Shown: in pieces, positions 27,201-37,200 of the stretch
Position numbering within the stretch: position 1 is the stretch's first letter
Layout: every line of letters begins with the position of its first letter
Assembly (NCBI RefSeq): GCF_040054535.1
Contig: NC_090784.1
Coordinates: 13,369,501-13,433,500 of the forward strand
DNA: 64,000 nucleotides
Reading direction: 5' to 3'
Origin: Antennarius striatus
Taxonomy: Eukaryota > Chordata > Actinopteri > Lophiiformes > Antennariidae
Translations under genes and position numbers: made by a program
The notes under the pieces: model-generated
Seen by the model: the letters and a program-made list of their open reading frames with translations, nothing else
The model's database searches: none
What the model was told of the DNA's origin: nothing

Positions 27201-30200
27201 AAGATTTTGCCTTGAAGCGAACCCCCATTCATGCTGCAGGTAATTATGGCATTTATTTAAAATGAATACAAATTCTAGTACAGGGGGTGTCAAACTCATT
27301 TTCACCGAGGGCCACATCAGCATAATGGCTGTCCGCAAAGGGCCAGATGTAATTTATAAATGTAACAAAATGTAAGTCAGTGTCATGTGAAATAAATGTA
27401 ACTACTCCTTAATGTTAAATAAGTAATAATGTATTACTTATTCAAGTTACAAATATTTCAGTTGCACGGAAAAAATATGTTAGTTTGTTTCTCTGTTATA
27501 ACATAAATCCTTTCAATTTATCAGGATATGAAACTAACGGAACTCCATCAATCAAGGATCAAACTGTTCAAGTGATAAAAAGAGAAATAACATCAAACAT
27601 CAAAGTTATTACATTAACGTCTTTCAAAATGTTTTTGTCAATGTTAAAATGGGCGTAATTACTGCATTGTGGGAAATGTAGTTTTTGGTCGAAGCACACT
27701 TGATCTATTCATTTTTAGACACTCTGACCTTTTATGCTGTTGTGGGCCACATAAAATGCTGTGGCGGGCCATATTTGGTCCCTGGGCCTTGAGTTTGACA
27801 CATGTGTTCTAGTGCATGTGAACTCTCAGATCTGAAACTTTCTCCATGCTTTTTTAATGGTTTTGTTTAGCAAATGTAACTCTTCTCAGTGTTTAAGAGG
27901 CTGTCCACTCCGGCGGTAAACTGATTCGAACCATATCCCCTACAGTCTACGTTTTAAAGTGTCCTTGACCAAAATACTGATTCCAATTTGCTCCCAATGA
28001 CTGTTCTTTTGACTGCATGAATACCGGTAGTTAGTTAGTTATAATTGTTAATGGACAACAACAGAGTGCTGAAACGGTGCATTTTTGCTATCTAGGAAAT
28101 TAAATGATCAGACTTTTCCCCTGTTTAGAATTTCACTGTGAGTTGGTCTTATAAAGGTCAAGGGTTTTCACAGCAAAGCTGCAATATTTTTAACCAATCT
28201 TTATGTACCCATCTCCAATGGCAACTTTACATTATGACCAATTGAAACATTTTTTTTTCAGTGAAGTGTTGCTGTGGTGGGTTGTTAATGGTATTTCTGT
28301 CATCAGTGGTACTTTTTATCAGTATTATGTAATTTCCCCTTGCGGATGTAATTTCCCCTTGCGGGGATCAATAAAGTATACTTCTTCTTCTTCTATACTA
28401 ACGGAGTTCATCATTGCTTCCCTTCAGCTACTAATGGTCATTCAGAATGTTTGCGCCTGCTGATTGGAAATGCTGATATTCAAAGTGCAGTAGACATTCA
28501 AGATGGGAACGGACAGTAAGTGTAATTTGTATGAGTTCAGTTTTGTTTCCAGCACATTCTGCAACCAATCACTGATATTATTCTGTTTTCTCAGAACTCC
28601 TCTGATGCTGTCGGTCCTGAGCGGACACACAGATTGTGTTTATTCTCTGCTAAATAAGGGAGCCAGCGTAGAAGCCAAAGACAAGTGGGGCAGAACAGCT
28701 CTGCATAGAGGAGTAAGAAAACCAGCCTTACACACAATAAATAAATAAATAAATAAATGTTATTTACAGTGCGCCCAGGAGCCAGAGGGAGTCCAGTTTG
28801 GGGACCACAGGATTCCATCTCTGCTTTTTGCAGGTGATGTCATCCTGTGGGCCTCAACAGACCTGGACTTTCATCGTACACTTGGGGGCAGTTTACGATG
28901 ACCCACTCTACCACTAAGCCACTTCCACCCATTTGAATTGCATAATAATTTAGGATCCTATCAGTCATCAGTAACAACGGCTTTTTTCTGGCTGCAGGCA
29001 GTGACCGGCCACGAGGAGTCCGTGGAGGCCTTGCTTCAGCACAACGCTAATTTCCTGGTGCGCGACTGTAAAGGACGCACACCGGTCCATCTGGCAGCAG
29101 CATGTGGACACATTGGGGTACTGGGAGGCCTGCTGCATGCTGCCCAATCTGTGGAAACACTCCCTGTTTTAACAGACAACCAAGGCTACACCCCACTGCA
29201 CTGGGCCTGCTACAATGGTACATTGATTAGGTTTTGAAGACCTTTTAAATACAATAAATTGGAAATGGAGGTGTATAGCATAATATGGTTAAGTGTGCTC
29301 TTAGACAAAGGTAAGCTATCAAGAGATTAAAAAGGAGCACGTAAGCATGGCATTCACAACCTCATTTTTAATGCTTGTGTTTTTGTTCAATTCTTTCATG
29401 TATTTTCCCTGTGCAAGGTTGATTTTTTTTTTTTATAATAAGGACAAATTTTTTAAGAGGACCTTGACTGTGGGTTCTTGAGAGGAACACTGATGCAGTT
29501 AATGATTTCTCACTGCAGGGCACGATACCTGTGTGGAGGTTTTGCTGGAACAAGAGATTTTTCACAAGGCTGAAGGCAATTCTTTCAGCCCGCTCCACTG
29601 TGCTGTGTAAGATCTTTAGTTGACTTTAGTATCAATCGTTGCCTGAGAGGATAGAACTGCTAACGAATTAAACTATCTGACTCCTTCCTTTTTCTCAGGA
29701 TCCATGATAATGAAGGTGCTGCTGAGATGCTTATAGACACACTGGGCCCTTCTATTGTCAATGCCAAAGATGGTAAAAACAGGTAGGATGTTCAGGGAAT
29801 TCAATTTTTGACAAATCACTCATGAGAAAATTTGGTTTAATAAAAGTGAAAATTGTTGTCATGTTGTTTTTTTAGGACCCCACTACATGCAGCATCCTTC
29901 ACTGACCATGTTGAGTGTCTCCAACTGTTGCTGAGCCACAACGCTCAAGTCAACAGTGTGGATGCTGCAGGGAAAACTCCACTCATGATGGCTGCTGAAA
30001 ATGGCCAGACTAATGCTGTTGGTATGAAAGTTTGTTTTTTTCCACCAAGCTTGAAAATATCACCATGAGATGAATTAATCCTTGCTGCATCAAATTAACT
30101 TTGTTTCCTCTACATTTCACCTCCAAAAATTTTCTGTAAAGAACTGCTGGTGAGCAGTGCGAAAGCAGACCTCACTCTGCAGGACGCTGTCAAGAACACT

Positions 30201-31866
30201 GCACTTCATCTGGCCTGCAGTAAGGTTGGTTCATCCTTCTGCAGGAAACTGCATGTTCCAGCAAATATGTTGAATCCCTAAAAGTAGAATGTTTTCATTT
30301 GTGGGTTTTATTTTCCACAGGGACATGAAACCAGTGCCTTGTTGATATTGGAGAAGATTACAGACCGAAACCTCATAAATGCTACTAACGCCGCCTTACA
30401 GACGTATGTAACACTGGTACTACATTGGGCTCTTCTCTCTTGATGCATTTAAGCAGTGTGTGTGTAATTGTTTCTTTATCCATGTGTTCATCTTTCTTTT
30501 TAGGCCTCTACATGTGGCTGCAAGAAACGGTTTAACGGTGGTGGTGCAAGAGCTGCTCGCAAAGGGAGCCAGTGTACTTGCAGTTGATGAGAACGGTAAA
30601 TTCACATTATTTTTTTCTCTATCGTTGCTACCCACAGCAAAAACAGAAATCATTAACTAATTAGCTTTAATCTTCCAGGCTAAAATAACTAAAATATGTG
30701 GAACATGTACGATGTGCTGTCACTGACAGAAAAGTAACATTTTATACATTGGTAGGCAGTTTGGACACAACTTTGTTACTCAGACTTACTTGGTATTCAA
30801 GCCACCTGCGTGAATTAAATGTTTTCTAGGTCTCAGTTTGCATTTAAATAGCAAATAAATACCAAAAAACAATCGTAGAACAGCATAATCGAGTATAATA
30901 AAATAGAAAACAATCAAACTAAGATAACTGTAAAGTAAGAGAGACATGGACAGGAAAAGAGAGGAAAGATATGGAAATGGTAATATTTACAAATTGCACA
31001 TGCACTGATGCATCCATTAGATTAAGCAGCATAAATGAGCAACAGTAGCTTTAGTATCAGGCCCTTTAAAGATACAACTGGATGTTGAACAATTTAATTT
31101 AGCTGTAAGTCTGTGGTTGCATCACACCATTTTGTGGAAACCTTCAAAAACATTTAGTCTTTGTGGTGTTAAAATCCCATGTATGTATATTATTTTCTAT
31201 ACAGGAAATGTTGCACAAGGGCCTCAAGAGGCAAAGTTTTAGTGAGGTTTATTTTAAGGGTCACAAAATAAAAACTATTTACAAAAGGCCATTGTCAAGA
31301 TGTTTTGTCTATTTTATAATATACAGTAATAATACTGAAGGGTCTTGTAGGAGTGCCTCCAGTACAGTACATTATTTTTTGATGCCACTAGGTGGCGCTA
31401 TGACTTCTTTGGTGTACCCGGAGTGTCTTTGGGTCCATACTCTGCCTGAACATGTGAAGTGTGGTCGTATCCCTTGTTATTATGGCCTCATCGTTCATTT
31501 AACAAGCTTTTCAAGTTTTATCCTGTTATAGTCAGACTGCATTTTCTTCAGAACATGTAACAGTGGTGTAATGTCATGTTTTCAGGTTACACACCTGCCT
31601 TGGCTTGTGCCCCCAACAAAGACGTTGCAGACTGCCTAGCCCTCATCCTGGCCACCATGATGCCTGTGTCCCCCTGCACCCCAGCACCCACCGCCCCCTT
31701 CAGTGCCATTAACCACTACACCGCCAGCCCCTCAAAGAGCGTCACATTTGACAGCCTACCGGTGCTGCGCGACGAGCACAGCTACTGCAGCTTCAACAAC
31801 ATCAGTCATCATGATGGCTTCTACAAAGATGAGGAACTCAATGACTCTGATTCAGAGACGTACTAA
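12265..31866 (+). CDS. ankrd28: ANKRD28, PP6 regulatory ankyrin-repeat subunit A (28 exons)
   Basis: Exons: 12265-12291, 18895-18978, 19978-20056, 20885-20955, 21052-21252, 22536-22623, 23162-23304, 23411-23623, 23874-23952, 24060-24174, 24327-24409, 25353-25416, 25565-25633, 25717-25857, 26017-26128, 26233-26259, 26591-26665, 27038-27239, 28428-28515, 28595-28712, 28998-29217, 29519-29606, 29699-29782, 29876-30021, 30142-30224, 30321-30403, 30504-30595, 31586-31866. All joins keep phase with GT-AG borders and give 1051 aa (human ANKRD28 is 1053). The start MVVLKIRDQ matches the family start. Nearly the whole protein is ankyrin repeats (TPLHxAA motifs), such as [17 protein letters not shown] and [17 protein letters not shown]. 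The C-terminus [10 protein letters not shown] separates it from ANKRD44 and ANKRD52. The known role is a scaffold subunit of protein phosphatase 6. Exon 16 is a 27-nt microexon. The protein looks intact. Confidence 0.96.
16584..17784 (+). pseudogene. 5'-truncated RTE-like LINE, reverse transcriptase remnant
   Basis: It lies in ankrd28 intron 1, sense orientation. Reading it in pieces gives the finger/palm part of a reverse transcriptase: [19 protein letters not shown], then [19 protein letters not shown], then [11 protein letters not shown] (motif C), then [18 protein letters not shown] and the C-terminal [19 protein letters not shown]. It is dead. A frameshift lies near 16,890, with stop codons at 17,270 and near 17,411, and the AYD of motif A reads AQG. 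No 5' part or endonuclease is present. The end (GGCGACCCCTGAAGGGAAAA, then A-rich sequence) is typical of this fish LINE family. The clade assignment (RTE/Rex3-like) is from memory of the protein pattern. Confidence 0.85.
18234..18277. repeat. Strong hairpin in ankrd28 intron 1
   Basis: ATCTCCAGCACATGATACAG (18,234-18,253) pairs with CTGTATGTGCTGGAGAT (18,261-18,277) over 17 bp. There is one 3-nt bulge (GAT) in the left arm and a 7-nt loop. Pairing beyond these arms is poor. It could be a small non-coding RNA hairpin or a chance or recent inverted repeat. I do not recognise the arm as a known miRNA. Confidence 0.6.
19434..19944. mobile_element. Non-autonomous hAT-type MITE, 511 bp, in ankrd28 intron 2
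   Basis: The ends are inverted repeats: AGGCCCCTTCCACATGATG at the left, and the right end, reverse-complemented, reads AGGCCCCGTCCACATGATG. Inner matches such as TTTTTGAAAACGCA extend the terminal inverted repeats. The 8-bp flanks AACAGCTA (19,426-19,433) and AACAGTTA (19,945-19,952) are a target-site duplication with one mismatch, as hAT elements make. The interior is rich in GTGTGGACGG and AAAACGC blocks and encodes no transposase. The right end lies only 33 bp before ankrd28 exon 3. Confidence 0.88.
22656..23023 (+). mobile_element. pogo/Tigger-like MITE, copy 1 (ankrd28 intron 6)
   Basis: The ends are CAGTAATCTCTCGTTA and, at the right, AAGCGAGGGAATACTG. They are imperfect inverted repeats flanked by TA on both sides (22,654-22,655 and 23,024-23,025). 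TA duplication and CAGTAATCCCTCG-type ends are typical of pogo-like MITEs. The interior is shared with copies at 36,701-37,057 and 51,504-51,791. It fills most of this intron. Confidence 0.8.
26866..26975 (+). repeat. Partial copy of the ATCC-led dispersed repeat
   Basis: ATCCATCCATCCATTTTCTAA is followed by CCTGGAGCCTATTCCAGCC and GGCAGGGTACACTGTGG. It is the same family and orientation as 8196-8485, truncated on the right. It lies in ankrd28 intron 17. Confidence 0.75.
27281..27806 (+). mobile_element. hAT (Charlie-like) MITE, copy 1, ankrd28 intron 18
   Basis: It starts CAGGGGGTGTCAAACTCA and ends GAGTTTGACACATGTG, which are inverted repeats. The 8-bp flanks TTCTAGTA (27,273-27,280) and TTCTAGTG (27,807-27,814) are a target-site duplication with one mismatch. 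Internal marks are GAGGGCCACATCAGC near the left and GGGCCATATTTGG near the right. There is no transposase. It begins 41 bp after the exon 18 donor. A second copy in inverse orientation is at 43,662-44,183. Confidence 0.88.
28329..28395 (+). repeat. LINE/SINE-type 3' tail fragment
   Basis: TAATTTCCCCTTGCGG occurs twice in tandem, then GGGATCAATAAAGTATAC and a CTT repeat. This is a familiar 3' end of fish non-LTR elements. It stops about 30 bp before ankrd28 exon 19. A perfect branch-point heptamer, TACTAAC (28,396-28,402), lies between the tail and the acceptor. Confidence 0.6.
31385..31400 (+). promoter_or_regulatory. Candidate CTCF site (ankrd28 last intron)
   Basis: CCACTAGGTGGCGCTA fits the vertebrate CTCF core (CCACNAGGTGGCAG class) with at most one or two differences. 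It sits in intron 27. Motif match only. Confidence 0.55.
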
Positions 31867-33140
31867 GGAAGCTATAAATACATAAATACACACTGTGTCT
31901 TAAAAGTCACCAACTGCCAGTTTGGAAGGGCAGCGAAAGAAGAGAACCAAACCACCACCACCCCCCACAGGAGCCTTAAGAGTCCCTCACCCGACCATAC
32001 CAGAGCATAAGAGAAGGGAGGAAGAGCAGCGCGCTGGTACTCACTCATCCTGACCTCATCCAGCACCAGGTGTCCTTCAGCTGTTTTGGGACCTCAGTAA
32101 CCACTGCTTTACCAACACTGGCTTATCGAGTGCTGTAAAAGTGTACTTGTTGGGCAGACGGTGACTTCTGTGCAGCAATAACATGCTGAAGAGGGATGGT
32201 AGCACTTCACAGAGAGCTAAACCGACAGGGACCAAAAGACATTGATGCATTTTAGTCCAGTTTTAACTGTATAAGCGTTGGAATTTTTTTGGTTTATTGA
32301 GAGCGGGGAGGGGTTCGCTTTCATTTTTAGTATTTCTCACTGGAGAGGGTTGACATTCGTACACCATTTCATTCAGAATGCACTTGTTCTTCAAGTCAGT
32401 GGACATACTGGGGAAAATCATTTATATTTTGAGATCAAAATTTTAATAAATCCAAGTTCATATCTTAAATTTCTGATCCTCTGAAAAAAAATCTTAATAC
32501 ACTGACCTGATTTTTTTTTAAATTGATAAGTTGAACAGGTTAGTTGTTGATCTACCTTACCTTTGTATATTGATCTGTCCATTGCGGTTTAGTCTTTCAA
32601 GAATAAATTATTTGCGTACTTTCTATTTATGTGTTTATTTTGTGCCTTTATTAGTTACTGAGAAAAGATGGATTTGTAGAGGCAGCTGTGAAAGTACAAT
32701 GATGCGCACTCGTTAGGAAATGAGTAATTTCCAAAAAGCACTGATCCAGTATTGAGGTGTCTGAGGCTTAGCATTGTGAGAAGAAACACTGTAAACCAAT
32801 GACAAGAGCGTTTGATTTGATTTTATTTGAATTATATTTTGCTCTTATATTAGTCAATGTTTGTTGACAAGTTTTGCTTGCTTTGACTTCGAAAAACAGA
32901 AACCACTCAATCTTTCTGTGATTCAGAGCTCCCCATTTCTGTCTGTTGAATCCTTTTAACTGGAAATTTGCTAGCTTCATTGGAACATAAAAGAATTTCT
33001 CTTTTAGTTGCTTTTTCTTGAAGGGGGTTGAAATGAGCATGTATATAGAAATTATGACTGTGAATTAAATGCTCCAATGAGTTCTTTCAGTACTGAGATT
33101 GCTGTATATTTTATGAGTAATAAAGAAATGAATTATTTAA
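31867..33140 (+). other. ankrd28: ankrd28 3' UTR
   Basis: AT-rich sequence after the stop codon without coding features. Polyadenylation signals AATAAA lie at 32,602-32,607 and 33,119-33,124. The second would give a UTR of about 1.27 kb. Several runs of C and of T occur. No element with known function was recognised. Confidence 0.7.
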
Positions 33141-33479
33141 TGATGAACATGTCATCAAATGTCTTTGATTCTATTAAATAATGCCATACCTGACTTAGAT
33201 CTTATTGTCAATGACATTCAGGCTTGTCACAGAAAGAAAGCTATAGGTGTAAATAATTTATGATGGCTGAATTCCATTTATCTTCTTTGCTGTCAGGGTA
33301 TTGGTATTGAACGTGAACCCTGGCACTGTGGCAATTAGACTGCTGAGGTCCACCAATTATTAATTGTGCTTCAAACTGAATTACTTCGTTGTGTATTTGT
33401 CAACGGATTTGTCAAACGTTTTATTATCTCTGTTCTGTGTGCTGTCAGAGTAGTTGGAACAATATCCAGTCAAGTTAAT

Positions 33480-33660
33480 ATCAAAAATTTCAATCAGTGC
33501 GCGTCACTCAATCAGCGTGCAATCCCAACGTCCTGCATTCGTGACGTATTTTTTACGCTGTGTTTTCATCCATAATGTCTCCTGATTGGTTTGCTACCCG
33601 GAAATGATCACTACTAGACTTAAGCTCCGCCTCCGTGTGTGGGATGCCACAGTATTCTGA
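33480..33660. promoter_or_regulatory. Promoter-like CpG-richer patch between ankrd28 and hacl1
   Basis: Within AT-rich DNA this patch carries GTGCGCGTCA, a CRE-like GTGACGTA (33,541), an inverted CCAAT box ATTGG (33,585) and a GC box CTCCGCCTCC (33,625). It is 550-730 bp upstream of the hacl1 start codon. It may be the upstream part of the hacl1 promoter or the remains of a shared promoter. Activity is inferred from motifs only. Confidence 0.4.
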
Positions 33661-34211
33661 GGGCTATGGTAAATGTTACGGTTTTCACAATAAAGTGTCA
33701 AATCAAAAGACGATGAGAAATCTCATGGAAATTTCCTTTATATGAAAGAAAGAAAGTACAAAAGACTCCAAAATCATTTTCCCTCTCCTAAAATGATACT
33801 TAACAGTATTTTTGCATGTCAAATGAATTTTTATCAAACATTACATTTCATGGTTCTGGTTCTCATGTTATTTTGAAAGCCGGATGTAGTCATTGTGTCA
33901 TTGTGTAGCCGAGTCCGACCAAATTTGATTAAAGGACAAAAGTCAATCAAGCAAATAACATTAGTTAAAATACCTTAGTTAAACCTTAGTTAAAATATAA
34001 AGTCCGACTAGTGTTTGAAAAATTACAAAATAGCAGGAAACTGCTGCTAAAGACCCGACGTCTGGTCGTTTAAATGCTTTTACCGTAAAGCCTCAAATAC
34101 ATGAGCACTTTTCTTTGAACGGGAAGAAGGGTCGAGTTCAGGGTAGTGAGTGGAGTAAGTCTGTCTTCACACGTACGTCATACAGCAGTGGAACCACAAC
34201 TTGTAACCATC

Positions 34212-37200
34212 ATGGACGAAGTGACAGGAGCTCAGCTGATTGCTGAGTCTCTAAAGGCTCAGGTAAGACCTTCAAACAACGCGTAACGACCCAGGCTCTA
34301 CGTTCAGGACGCGAGAGACGCGTTCCAAAGTTCAACCAGCGTTCTGACAAGTTTAGCTGTCCGTCCAGTCACATACAGTTTATAAGATCCCTACGTGCTA
34401 GTTTGCATATTTCGGAGCCATTTTTTTTTACATGTCGTAACTTCTCTTCATACAGAAAGTGGAATACATGTTTGGAATAGTCGGGGTTCCTGTCATGGAG
34501 GTGGCCATGGCTGCTCAGGCTGCTGGGATCAAGTATGTGGGGATGCGTAACGAACAAGCGGTACTGGAATTCTGCTCCATGTTTTCCACAACAATCCTAA
34601 TTCCCTACAATCACGAAACATGTTAACTTACAAGTCCTTCTTGTCGCACATCAGGCATGCTATGCAGCGTCGGCCATTGGGTTCCTGACCGGGAGGTAAG
34701 ACATCAGTACCTGAACAGGTGGGTTTGATCAGCAGGTGTCACTGGATCTGACGCGTTGTGTGGATCTGTCCCCAGACCGGGGGCCTGCCTGGTGGTGTCT
34801 GGTCCAGGACTCATCCATGCTCTGGGTGGAATGGCCAATGCCAACATGAACTGCTGGTATGGCACAACCACCTGCTTTCTTTGTCATTCTGTGTGTACAC
34901 CTGCACGTTTATGAAGGCCTTAGTGAGTCTGTGTTGGCTTTTGCCCAGGCCGGTGATTGTTATCGGAGGATCCTCGGATCGAAACCAAGAAACAGCAGGA
35001 GCCTTCCAGGAGTTTCCTCAGGTTCTACACACCTCTGTGTGGATATTTGTCAGTTGATTCTTCATTAAATCAACTTTGTTTTTAATATATTTTCAGGTGG
35101 AAGCGTGCCGCCTTTATAGCAAGTTCGCTGCTAGACCCAGCAGCCTGGAGGCCATCCCCTCAGTGGTAGAGAAGGTAATAAACCAGCTTATCTTCTTCCT
35201 GATCTTTGTTAGTATTGTTTTCTTTATTACATTAAGCTAAACAATACATTTTTGCTCAGTTGGATGACATTTTATGGTGTTTGTTTGCTCACAGGCAGTT
35301 CGCACAAGCATCTATGGGCGTCCTGGTGCTTGTTATGTGGATATTGCGGGAGATATGGTCAACGCTAAAGTGGATAGGAGCAAAGTCAGGTTTGTTGTCA
35401 TTTTAAAACTGTTATTTCTGTACAGCATGACTGGCATCACAGTCAAACATGTGTTCCCTCTGCAGACTTGTGTCTTGCTGTCCAACTCCACCTGCGAGCT
35501 TAGCAAACCACGGTGCTATCGCCGAGGCCGTCTCTGTCTTGAAAACAGCACAGAGACCCTTAGTCATAATTGGCAAAGGTAATATTGGAAGAAATGTGTG
35601 TAATGTGTCTTAACATTATTAGATTGAATAAAGTAGAATACCTACATTGTCTACAATCACTCAGAGTGGGTCATTAGATAAATCACCATGATTTGATTAT
35701 TGTGGTCGAAAGGAGCAGCATACGGCCGAGCGGAAACTGTTCTCAGGGATTTTGTGGATACGAGTGGTTTGCCATTCCTGCCCACCCCCATGGGGAAAGG
35801 GGTCCTCCCTGATGATCACCCCAACTGTGTGGCTGCTGCTCGCTCAAGGTCAGCCTACCTTTACTAGAGGAAAGTGCAGAAATTACATGTAATGCACAAG
35901 TTTTTATTCTTATGTAATTCAAGTTAACTTGAGTCCTGTTTATCGTGAACATATGCCCTACATGTGTGTTGAGTAACGTGTTATATACAGTAATTCCACT
36001 GTACATTTCCTTCAGTGTGTTTTTGATTTTCCTCCCATGCCTTTACTAACTAGTGCCCCACCTCCTCCTCTATCATTTCTGTTACCAAGAGCTCTTCTAC
36101 AGGCTGATGTTGTGCTTCTGCTTGGAGCCAGGCTGAATTGGATCCTACATTTTGGTCTTCCACCTAGATTTAACCCTGATGTGAAGATCATCCAGGTATG
36201 TAAACGACCCAGACATGCATCTGTGATTTGTGGAAAATCACTAAGAATACCTTTTTGTTATAAAGCTAATGGTGAATTAGCGTGCTAACACTTGCTGAAG
36301 TATTGTCAAGTCCATGTTGTAATTAAGTTGTTGGTCTCTGTATTTAGGTTGACCTTTGTGCTGAGGAGATGGGGAACAATGTGCGGCCTGCTGTTGCTCT
36401 GCTCGGAGACATCAACAGTGTCATTATTCAGGTAACTCTTTTGGTTCATAAACTGACATTTCTGACCGTCTTCATATCCAGATGTCCTTTAAAACTAATC
36501 TATAATAAAATAGCTCTTGGACATTGGTGATTATGATAATGAAATGATAATGTCTTGTTTTTAGCTCTGGGAGAGTGTGCAGAATGATGGCTGGAAGTAT
36601 CCCTCTGATACAGAGTGGTGGAGCACCCTGAAGGACAAAATGGCATCTAATGCTAAAGTCTCACAGGTACATTTAGTCCCATGTTCAGAAAGACTATATA
36701 CAGTAATCCCTCGTTTATTCGTGCCTCAAGATGCATGCCTTCACTAGATGATAGTAGGTATTATGTGGTACCGTACATGCATGCTATTGGCATCTGTGTG
36801 TGTGCTGCGTTCGGAGACTCACGGAGCGTAGCGTACTTCCAGGTATTAAAAAAACATTTTCCTTTAGTAAAAAAGTGTTTTAAAGCATGTTAAAAGCTAA
36901 TACAGATATAAGGTGGTTAAGTATCAGTATGGGAAGGGTTCATAAATGTTTAAATTACCGTAAATAATAAAATACATAGTTCATCGTTATATCGCGGAAT
37001 TTCATTTTTCACGGGTAGTCCTGGAACTCATTAACCACGAGTAACGAGGAATTACTGTCTAAATGGGTGTGATTTTTTCATCATTACCTTACATACTGAT
37101 TACATTTTAACACAGTTATTAATTCAGCCCATTTACATGGTGTATATTGTATTAGTGTTCATGCTTTTCCACCATATTTTTGTCTTTCTTGTATCCACAG

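Noticed and set aside
31163-31531. 122-codon plus-strand frame
   Set aside because: Lies inside ankrd28 intron 27, with no recognisable domain and no need for an exon between exons 27 and 28.
34859-35068. Intron-spanning frames within hacl1 as alternative exons
   Set aside because: The canonical exon chain keeps full identity to the HACL1 family, and these frames read through splice sites into introns.
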